From: Halapricum hydrolyticum
Lineage (GTDB): Archaea; Halobacteriota; Halobacteria; Halobacteriales; Haloarculaceae
Length of the DNA stretch: 64,000 nucleotides
Assembly: GCA_025517565.1 (NCBI GenBank)
Contig: JAOPKD010000012.1
Span: 1 to 64,000 of the forward strand
Direction of reading: 5' to 3'
A program made the translations under genes and the position numbers. Of this stretch, positions 24,834 to 32,300 are shown piece by piece. The notes below the pieces were generated by a model, which saw nothing but the letters and a program-made list of their open reading frames with translations, was not told the DNA's origin and did not search any database. Each line of letters starts with the position of its first letter. The stretch's first letter is position 1.

Positions 24834-25940
24834 TCAGATCGCGCCGGCGTCGCTCTCGTCGGTCTCCATCGGTGACTCGACTGCTGGCTCGGGTTCCTCA
24901 CTGTCGCCGCTTCCGCGCCGGAGCTCGACCAGCACGAGCGCGATCGCGCCGAGCCCGAGCAGGAACGTCGCGAGACTGATCAATCCGCCCAGGATCGGGA
25001 TTCGGCCGAGGAGCCCGAAGCCGACGATACCGACGACGAGCGCCAGCCACCGGTTGTCGACGTCGGCCTGGCGGAGTGCCCACGCGGCGACCGCGATCCG
25101 GCCGTACAACAGCGCCACCCACGCCAGCAGCGCGAACGCGACGAACCCCGCGATTGTCAGCGGAATGCCGATGATCGTGACCGCGAGCAACACGAGTCCG
25201 ATCGGGATCCCCAGCATCGCGAGGACGCCGACACCTGCCGATTTCGCCGGCTCGTCGCTGACCGTCTCGTCGATACGCCGGGAGAAGCCGGGCAGTACCG
25301 CGAGCAGGGCCGCCCCGAGCACGAGATTGACGAGGATCGCGTAGCCGGTGAACAGCCAGCCCGGCACGTCCGGCAGGTCGAACCCGCCCGTTCCGAGACT
25401 GGAATCGGCGATGATCGATCCGCCGACCGTGGCTCCGTCGTTCGTGAACGTCGCGTCCGCGGCGTATCTGACGTCTCCACCGACGTTTGCCGTCTCTGCC
25501 AGCCGGACCGAATCCGCTCCGAGCTTCGCGTCACCGCCGACCGTCCCTGCGATAAGTATCGATCCGGAACCGACGTTCAGGCTCCCGTTGATCACGCCGG
25601 TCCGCGCAAGCGAGAACGAGCCCGTGCCCACGTCGACGTCGCCGTTCACTTCGCCGGCGATCGTGAGGCTTCCGGCGGCCGTCGAGACGTCACCGGTGAC
25701 CACGCCCGACTCCTCGATCACGACCGATCCAGCGGCCCCGTCGAGGTTCCCGTCGACCGTCCCGCGGACGATGATCGTCCCACCGAACGCTGACAGCCCG
25801 TCGACGGTCTCGCCGTCTTCGACGACGATGGTGCCGCCACTGCGCGTCTCGGCTGCCGCGACTCCGGAGAACGTCCCGGTGACAACTGCGATCGTTAGCA
25901 ACAGTACGATACCCCCTCTGACCGCTTCCTGTCGCCGCAT
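24834..25940 (-). CDS. Exported bactofilin-like protein with membrane C-terminus
   Basis: The 368-residue product has a signal peptide (VLLLTIAVVTGTFSGVAAAE). After it comes a right-handed beta-helix-like region of about 150 residues with repeats such as GTVDGNLDGAAGSVVIEES, GEVNGDVDVGTGSFSLA and GTVGGDAKLGADSVRLA, as in bactofilin/polymer-forming domains. Four or five membrane helices follow from about residue 200. The acidic tail is cytoplasmic. The repeat region would lie outside the cell. Function unknown; a surface scaffold anchored to the membrane is plausible. The ATG at 25940 precedes the signal peptide, so longer upstream starts are not used. It is divergent from the small membrane protein gene at 26023. 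Confidence 0.72.
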   Translation of the reverse strand: MRRQEAVRGGIVLLLTIAVVTGTFSGVAAAETRSGGTIVVEDGETVDGLSAFGGTIIVRGTVDGNLDGAAGSVVIEESGVVTGDVSTAAGSLTIAGEVNGDVDVGTGSFSLARTGVINGSLNVGSGSILIAGTVGGDAKLGADSVRLAETANVGGDVRYAADATFTNDGATVGGSIIADSSLGTGGFDLPDVPGWLFTGYAILVNLVLGAALLAVLPGFSRRIDETVSDEPAKSAGVGVLAMLGIPIGLVLLAVTIIGIPLTIAGFVAFALLAWVALLYGRIAVAAWALRQADVDNRWLALVVGIVGFGLLGRIPILGGLISLATFLLGLGAIALVLVELRRGSGDSEEPEPAVESPMETDESDAGAI

Positions 25941-26022
25941 ACTTCCGGCGTTCACTCGCAACTGTAATAAAATAGATTGTTTTTGCCCTAGATATACGGC
26001 AGTGCTCGACGAACTGTGCTTG

Positions 26023-26388
26023 ATGCGCATCCGAACGACGCTGGCCGCACTCGGCGCGGGCATCACAGTCGCGCTCCTGGTTGCAGTCTTTCTGATCGAG
26101 GCACTCCCCTACGAGTTCTCGGCGATCATCGGCCTGCCGGTCGGGCTCCTGGCAGGGGCTGGAGCTGTGTCGCTGGCCGGCCGGCGCTACGGGCGTTTCG
26201 GACCAACAGCCCGGAGCTTCCTCGATGGGATGGCTGGATTCGGGCTCACGGTCGTGGCCCTGCTGGCCGTCGCATACGTCGACTTCGCCGGCCTGGGATC
26301 GCGGATCGACCTCGCGACGCTCGTCGGCGTCGCGCTCGTCGTGGCCGTCGCCGTGACTGTCTTCTCCCGGGCTCAGTCCCGCGATTGA
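26023..26388 (+). CDS. Small membrane protein
   Basis: The 121-residue product has four hydrophobic segments (about residues 7-26, 31-50, 66-86 and 93-113) and a basic GRRYGRF loop after the second. I do not recognise the family. A longer frame from 25348 runs antisense to the bactofilin-like gene; the first start outside that gene that gives a membrane-protein N-terminus is the ATG at 26023. It is divergent from the bactofilin-like gene (83 bases between the starts), so they may share regulatory sequence. Confidence 0.6.
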   Translation: MRIRTTLAALGAGITVALLVAVFLIEALPYEFSAIIGLPVGLLAGAGAVSLAGRRYGRFGPTARSFLDGMAGFGLTVVALLAVAYVDFAGLGSRIDLATLVGVALVVAVAVTVFSRAQSRD

Positions 26389-26397
26389 GCAGCCGGA

Positions 26398-26505
26398 TCA
26401 CTGTACTGCTCGGATCAGACCGAGGAGTTCGTCCCGGTAGCCGCTCGGATCGATCCCGGGGCGTTCGCCCTCGACAGCGTCGAGCAGTGCGTCCAGTCCC
26501 CCTGG
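26398..26505 (-). pseudogene. Orphan protein C-terminus, probable gene remnant
   Basis: On the minus strand, beyond the repeats that follow the Lrp gene, a frame reads PGGLDALLDAVEGERPGIDP then SGYRDELLGLIRAVQ and stop. Its codon choice and acidic helical look match real proteins of this genome, but no start codon or N-terminal part fits in front of it. Upstream the frame runs into hairpin repeats. I take it as the detached end of a once longer gene. I do not recognise the parent family. Confidence 0.35.
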
Positions 26506-26523
26506 TCGGGGCTCGCTCTTTTC

Positions 26524-26626
26524 GAGATTCTCGCTCCCACCGGTCGCTCCGAATCTCCCTGCTCGCGGTTCCCTGTGTCACCGCTCGCTGTTTCGGGACT
26601 CCTCACTGCGTTCGGCGTCCCGCTAC
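26524..26626 (-). repeat. Two hairpin repeat units behind the Lrp gene
   Basis: Directly after the Lrp stop codon the minus strand shows CGGGAC...GTCCCG (plus 26594-26622). It then shows a 35-base unit, GGAGATTC...GAATCTC, at plus 26524-26558. The second unit matches 32 of 35 bases of a unit in the tract behind carA (28259-28293). The two divergent genes therefore carry tails of the same repeat family. Confidence 0.65.
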
Positions 26627-27040
26627 TCACCCAACGCGCTCGTCGAGGATTAACCTCGTCTTCGTATTCACTACTTCCTCCAACTCCCGGGCCCGTCTGA
26701 TGAGGTCGTTCACGCCGGCGGTGTCGGCACAGTCGACGACGAGCACGATGTCCTCTTCGCCACCGACCTGCCAGACGAAGTCCACCTCGTGCCACTCCGC
26801 GAGGCGCTCGCTGACCTCGCTGGTGTCGACGTTGACGTCCACGCGGAGCTCGATCATCGCCTTGATATTGCCCGTCCGGGTCGCGACGGTGAAGCGCTCG
26901 ATCACGCCGTCCTCGACCAACTGCTCGACCCGGTTGCGGACGGTCCCCTCCGAGGTTCCCACGTCGTCCGCGATCTCTGTGTAGGGTGTCCGGGCGTCCT
27001 CTCGGAGAATCCCGAGGATCTCCCGGTCCAGTTCGTCCAT
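26627..27040 (-). CDS. Lrp/AsnC family transcriptional regulator
   Basis: The 137-residue product has an N-terminal winged helix (DELDREILGILREDARTPYTEIADDVGTSEGTVRNRVEQL) and a C-terminal RAM ligand-binding domain whose core reads VWQVGGEEDIVLVVDCADTAGVNDLI. Lrp proteins form octamers and respond to amino acids. The gene is divergent from carA, with 102 bases between start codons and a perfect palindrome TTACGAATTTCGTAA in the gap. This suggests control of carA, and of itself, in response to an amino acid or nitrogen signal. Confidence 0.9.
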   Translation of the reverse strand: MDELDREILGILREDARTPYTEIADDVGTSEGTVRNRVEQLVEDGVIERFTVATRTGNIKAMIELRVDVNVDTSEVSERLAEWHEVDFVWQVGGEEDIVLVVDCADTAGVNDLIRRARELEEVVNTKTRLILDERVG

Positions 27041-27076
27041 CGAGGTGTGTATCTTCCCGGGGTCGTCACTTGAGTA

Positions 27077-27116
27077 TTACGAATTTCGTAACGGAGCTTC
27101 GAAAGCAACGCTTATC
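27077..27116. promoter_or_regulatory. Palindromic operator candidate in the lrp-carA gap, with carA promoter
   Basis: TTACGAA-T-TTCGTAA at 27077-27091 is a perfect 7+1+7 palindrome. It lies where the minus-strand promoter of the Lrp gene should be and about 20 bases ahead of the carA TATA-like CTTATC (27111-27116). A further half-site TCGTAA at 27138-27143 touches the carA start codon. The geometry fits an Lrp-type site controlling both genes. Confidence 0.6.
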
Positions 27117-27142
27117 TGCCGGTCTTTCATACGCATCTCGTA

Positions 27143-28189
27143 ATGACCGACGCCTACCTGGCGCTCGAAGGAGAACGCATCGTCGAGGCCCGTGCACGCG
27201 CCCCCGGGACAGCCAACGGAGAGCTGGTGTTCACGACCGCCTACACCGGATACGAGGAGAGTCTGACCGACCCCTCCTACGAGGAGCAGATCCTGACCTT
27301 CTCGTACCCGCTGATCGGCAATTACGGCGTCCGGGAGGAGCGCTTCGAGTCCGATCGGGTCCAGCCCAACGCCGTCGTCGCCCGCGAGTTGACCGACGAC
27401 GTCGCCGAGTGGCTCGAAGGTGAGGGCGTGCCGGCCGTCGATCACCTCGACACGCGGGACATCGTGACCGAGATCCGCGACGAGGGGGCGATGAAGTGCG
27501 GGATCGCCGCCGGCCCGGACGCGACCGAGGCGGACGCCCTCGAACAGCTCCATCAGTGCAAGCACATGTCCGAGCACACTGACATCGTCGCGCAGGTCAG
27601 CGTCTCCGAGGAGATCGTCTACAACGAGGGTGGCGACGGCGCGACGGTCGCACTGGTCGACTGCGGCGCAAAGGGCTCGATCATCGATTCGCTGGTCGAG
27701 CGCGACGCCGAGGTGCACGTCCTGCCATACGACGCCACCGAGGACGACATCGAGTCGGTCGACCCGGACCTGCTTTTCATCTCGAACGGGCCGGGCGATC
27801 CCGAGAACTTCGAGCGGGCCGGTGAGGTCGTCGACACGTACGTCGGCGAGGTGCCGATCGCGGGGATCTGTCTGGGCCAGCAGGTCGTCGCCAACGCGCT
27901 GGGCGGCGAGACCGAGAAGATGGAGTTCGGCCACCGTGGCGTCAACCAGCCGGTCCGCGACCTGCGGACCGACCAGGTCGTGATGACGACGCAGAACCAC
28001 GGCTACACCGTGGCCGATCCCGGCGACGACCTCGACGTGACCCAGATCAACGTCAACGACGACACGCCCGAGGGCCTGGAGAACGACGAGCTGGGGATCA
28101 TCACCCGGCAGTATCACCCCGAGGCGAATCCCGGGCCGCACGATTCGCTGAGCTTCTTCGACGATGTGCTCGAACTCGCCGAAGAGTAG
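27143..28189 (+). CDS. carA: Carbamoyl-phosphate synthase small (glutaminase) subunit
   Basis: This subunit hydrolyses glutamine and channels ammonia to CarB for carbamoyl phosphate, feeding arginine and pyrimidine synthesis. The 348-residue product has the CarA N-terminal domain (FTTAYTGYEESLTDPSYEEQ). Its class I glutamine amidotransferase domain has C243 in GICLGQQ, H325 and E327 in QYHPEANPGP, and the SNGPGDP oxyanion segment. No carB is present in the window. It is probably transcribed leaderlessly from CTTATC at 27111. Its stop codon GAAGAGTAG is followed immediately by a tandem repeat tract whose units end in similar GAG-TAG text. Confidence 0.95.
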   Translation: MTDAYLALEGERIVEARARAPGTANGELVFTTAYTGYEESLTDPSYEEQILTFSYPLIGNYGVREERFESDRVQPNAVVARELTDDVAEWLEGEGVPAVDHLDTRDIVTEIRDEGAMKCGIAAGPDATEADALEQLHQCKHMSEHTDIVAQVSVSEEIVYNEGGDGATVALVDCGAKGSIIDSLVERDAEVHVLPYDATEDDIESVDPDLLFISNGPGDPENFERAGEVVDTYVGEVPIAGICLGQQVVANALGGETEKMEFGHRGVNQPVRDLRTDQVVMTTQNHGYTVADPGDDLDVTQINVNDDTPEGLENDELGIITRQYHPEANPGPHDSLSFFDDVLELAEE

Positions 28190-28680
28190 GGAGACGCCGA
28201 GCGAAGCGAGGGGTCTCCGAAAAGACGAGCGGGGAGTGAAACGACCCGCGAGGAGTAGGGAGATTCAGAGCGACCGCAGGGAGCGAGAATCTCCGAGACC
28301 GACGCGGTGACGTCAGGAACCGCGGAGGAGTAGCGAGGCGCCGAGCGAAGCGAGGGGCCTCGAAGTAGCGAGCGGGGAGTAAAACGACCCGCGAGGAATA
28401 GGGAGACTCTGAGCGTAGCGAAGAGTCTCCGAAAGGACGAGCGGGAAACGGAGTGATCCGCGAGTAGGGAGACGCCGAGCGAAGCGAGGGGTTCTCCGAG
28501 ACCGGCGCGGCGACGTCAGGAACCGCGGAGGAGTAGCGAGACGCCGAGCGAAGCGAGGGGCCTCGAAGTAGGAGCGGGGAACGGAGTGACCCGTGAGGAA
28601 TAGGGAGCAGTCTCCAAGAACGCGAACGGTGGGCGAAGCGGGCCGTGAGGCATAGGGAGATCTGGAGCGATCATTACTTT
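28190..28680 (+). repeat. Stop-codon-punctuated tandem hairpin repeats behind carA
   Basis: Seven units and a partial eighth follow the carA stop codon, at 28190-28258, 28259-28333, 28334-28401, 28402-28467, 28468-28536, 28537-28603, 28604-28655 and from 28656. Most begin GGAGAC/T, contain GAGCGAAGCGAG, close a first hairpin with GTCTCC or similar, form a second hairpin GCGGG...CCCGC, and end GAG-GAG-TAG, GAG-GAA-TAG or GAG-TAG. Units 1, 2, 4 and 5 are multiples of three and are open up to that TAG. There are no unique spacers, so this is not a CRISPR array. Confidence 0.8.
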
Positions 28681-28684
28681 CGAC

Positions 28685-28900
28685 TCATTTGATCGAATCG
28701 ATCTCGGAGAATCTCCCTGACGGAAGAGTGACACCGTCGAAGCAGTCATCCTTCTGCTCTTTCGAGAACTTCTGAGCAAAGGTCGTCAGAAATTCAGAAG
28801 TCGACGCCGCGTCCGGAATGGGAGGTGTACGACGAATCCTGGACTGGCGAGCCACCGTGCCGTCGACGGAAAGCAGATCGCGTGACCGACGAGAACACAA
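28685..28900 (-). pseudogene. Possible gene remnant downstream of the repeats
   Basis: A 71-residue frame on the minus strand has a plausible protein-like second half (STSEFLTTFAQKFSKEQKDD and on to a terminal SEIDSIK). The first half is basic and less convincing. It lies in an otherwise gene-free, A+T-richer stretch and has no recognisable domain. It could be a real small gene or a decayed fragment, perhaps of a mobile element. Confidence 0.25.
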
Positions 28901-29199
28901 ATAGACCGACGAAAAAGAAATAGTCTTTGTGCGGTCGCGCGTGCTCGCGCAGTGGAGGGCGAGCCCCTCTAAAACGGGTGTTTGAGCACCTTTTACTGCC
29001 CTCCATCGTTGGTTGGTACCGTGTCACTCGGACGTCTGACGCGGCGCGAAACTGTCAGTCCATACCTTGTCATATATTGCGAATTTGGGTGGCGATCGAT
29101 ATCGGGAAAACGGCTTCAGTATTTGGGTTTCTAAGACAGAGTAAAGCCTCTTTTCAGGTATAGATATCTTGTCATTGGGGGCCACCCGAGGACACAAAG
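28901..29199. other. Gene-free upstream region of the S-layer gene
   Basis: No supported gene. The stretch is A+T-rich for this genome (for example ATATCTTG and TATTTGGG segments). A long upstream region of this kind is common ahead of very highly expressed S-layer genes. No repeat of note apart from short AT tracts. Confidence 0.35.
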
Positions 29200-29345
29200 T
29201 ATTTAACGACGCCATCAGATTGTATCTGACGTAGCAAGAACTGAGGCTGGTACACAGCATGACATATCCAACGGAAACTGCATCGCGGTCACGCACCAAC
29301 GTGCGTGAAAACGAATCCTACGATTTAGGATACGACAACTAACAC
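29200..29345 (+). promoter_or_regulatory. S-layer gene promoter and structured leader
   Basis: TATTTAA at 29200-29206, preceded by a BRE-like ACAAAG, predicts transcription near 29230. This gives a leader of about 115 bases, unusual here. Three perfect inverted repeats follow: TCAGAT-TGT-ATCTGA at 29215-29229 (at the expected start site), ACGCAC-CAAC-GTGCGT at 29291-29306, and ATCCTA-CGATT-TAGGAT at 29315-29331, the last ending 14 bases before the ATG. No Shine-Dalgarno is visible, so the hairpins may set mRNA stability or translation. Confidence 0.6.
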
Positions 29346-32300
29346 ATGACAGGTAATAATACCACACCTGGTGAGAAACTGCGCGCGATATTCCTCGCAG
29401 TGCTGATGGTCGGATCGGCATTTGCGATGGGTGTTGCGTTCACCGGTGGTGCTGCTGCGAACGTGGACAGTAGTTCGTTCGACACCATCGCGAACCAGGA
29501 CACAGTTGGCGACGACTTCACGGTGAACGTGAGCGTCGCTGATGGCGAACAGATCACCGTTGAAAATATTGTCGACGGTGAAACAGTGAATACGATCTCC
29601 GTAACGGATGGTGGTTCCAACGACGCCGATAGCAACACGGGAACCATCAACGTCACGCTAGAGGCCGGTAAGACCCTTGACGGTCCCAGCAGGGTCAATA
29701 TCACCGACAGCAGTGACAATACGTATTCGCAGACATACAATACGAGCAATTACCTCGTCCAGCTCGACGGGGACTCTCAAGAGGTCATCCAGGGCGAGAC
29801 GACCACGATCAGCGGGAACATTTCGAAGTATCCCGGGATGCTCGTGGATTACGATCTGAACTACACGCTCGCCTACGACAACGACATTAACACCGACAAC
29901 TCCGCAGCGGCTAACTACAGCGTCGTTACGTCCTCTGACACCGGCAACGGTGAATTCCAGATCACGCGGACGTTCGACGAAGTCGACGAGGAGAACGACT
30001 TCCTGAACGACTACCCGTCCGACGATGGCGCTACCGCTGAGCCGAGCTACACGGTCTTCGTGGGGACCAGCAACAACCCCAGCGATGACGGAAACGAAGG
30101 GTTCGCCCTGATCGACACCCGGCTCAACGTTAACGGTGATGTCTCTGTCGACGGTACTGTCGTCGAAGAGCCAGACTACCGCCAGACCGTCTTCGTGAGC
30201 GGCGACATCTCGAACGCTGATGGTCCGCTTCCGGACTACAACCTGCGCGTTCGAGGACCCGCTGGCTCGTCCCAGAAGACCTCCGACTCTGCTGGTGACG
30301 GCTCCTTCGGGTTCACGCTCACGATGAACGACGCTGGTACGTGGAACCTCGGCACTGACGAGGGCGGCTTCATCGGCTACAAGGACATCACGGTCGCGCC
30401 GCAGGAAGCCGATCTTGAGTTCACCGCAGACGGTGAAAACCTCGCCACCTTCGAGGAAACGTACAGCATCCAGCTGAACGACAGCCAGGATGACTTCGCG
30501 CTGAACACTCAGAAGAGTACCGATCCCGGTACCGATATGGGTGAGGTCAGAGGTTACATCAACGTTACTGGTCCGTTCAGTGATGTCTCTCAGGATGGAG
30601 ATGACACTGGTAACATTGCCGATATAGTGTACGAGAACCCCGGGTCTGCAGATCCTGGTGACGTTCTCTACTTCCACGTCGAAACAGATGAGAATGGCCA
30701 GGCATCCTTCAGTGCAACCCCGACTCAGGATGCTGATGTAACCGCGACACTCGAAAACACGGCCGATGGCGACTACGAGGGTCTCGAGGAAGCGCACGAT
30801 GCTGCTGACTCGCCGGAAGAACCGGACTACTTCGGCAGCGATCCGATTCCGCTCGGCGGTGCCGACCCGGTGAACGTTGTCGACAAATCCGTCGAGGATC
30901 CGCAGTACGAAAACGAAGCTCTCGCTGATGAGAGTTCGTCGGCGACTTACATCGACATCCTTGAAGAGGATGCTAACGGACCCGCCATCGTTGAAGTGCT
31001 GCCGCTTCAGACCTCTGGCGAAAACCGCGTCAACGACTCCGCGAACGAGCGCTTCGGCTACGATGGTGAACAGGACCTTGAGGGGATGACCGTCTACCGG
31101 GTCTCCTTCGAGCTCCGTAACGAGACGAACGCGGCCATCGAGCCGAACGGAACTGTTGATGGTACGTTCGCTGACATGGATATCAGCGGTGCTGGCATCA
31201 ACGCGACGATCTACGCTGACGACAACGACGAACTTGCTGTCGACTCCCAGAACGGCAACGTCCTTGACGCTCAGTACGTCGACCTCGCTGATGGTGACAG
31301 CCGCGACGAGTACGCGTTCTTGATCCGTCCGACCTCGACCGATGAGGTCGACGAGCAGATCGTCCACGAGGTCAACGTCGTTGGTGAGGACACGGTCGAG
31401 ATTCCGCTCGACGCTGCTGGCTTGCAGATCGAAGAGTTCGTCATCGACAATGAGACGACGCAGTCGATCCTCGGTGACCAGAATGTGGACCTCTCAGCAG
31501 TTGTCAACGCGCCGTACGACAACTTTGCGCCGGTCAACAACGGTCTGGTCCGCCTTACCCAGACGGGCTACGATCTCGACACCGAGACTGACGCCCGGAC
31601 GTCGAACGTCAACGACGGCGAGTACGAGTTCGAGAACATCACGCTCGGTCCGCGCGGGATCGACAATGCTGGCACGACCGGCATCGCCAGCGAGATCTCG
31701 CAGCTGACCTTTACGGCGTACCAGTACGCTGACCTGAACCTGCAGGACAAAGCGCTCGAACAGCAGGAAGTCGACCGCGCTGCGGTCCGCACGGTTGATC
31801 TCACTGCTGACGACTCGCTGCAGGTCGAGTTCCTGCCGGAGAACACCAGCGACTACAGCGGCTTCAAGACCACTGAAGACGGTGACGTCTTCACTCTCAC
31901 GAAGGGTGTCGAGTACGATCAGATCGCGTTCGAGCTCACCAACGCGAGCGGTGAGCCGGTCGATCTGACTGAAGGTATCGCCGGTGAAGAGGTCGATCTG
32001 AACGACCTCGCTGATGCCGAACTCGACGGCGAACCCTTCGTCGGCATCGTCGGTGCCACCCAAGACGACTCGCCGGGCACGCACAAGGTCCACTTCGACG
32101 TGGACGCTAGCGATCCCGCGAACGGCACCTACGTGATCGACGACATCCAGAACAGCAGCTACGTCAGCACCGAGACTGACGGCGCGGATGCTGACGAAGC
32201 CTTCGGCTTCACCAACAACAGCGACCGCGATGCCGACGCCTTCCAGCTCCAGATCACGACGCCCGACGCGTCGTACAAGACGGCTGACGACGAAGGCGTC

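Noticed and set aside
28190..28680. CRISPR array
   Set aside because: Units vary in length and sequence, run head to tail without unique spacers, and no cas gene is nearby.
29658..31367. Open frame of 569 codons on the minus strand inside the S-layer gene
   Set aside because: Antisense artefact of the GC-rich third positions in csg; the protein is unlike any real family and has no promoter.
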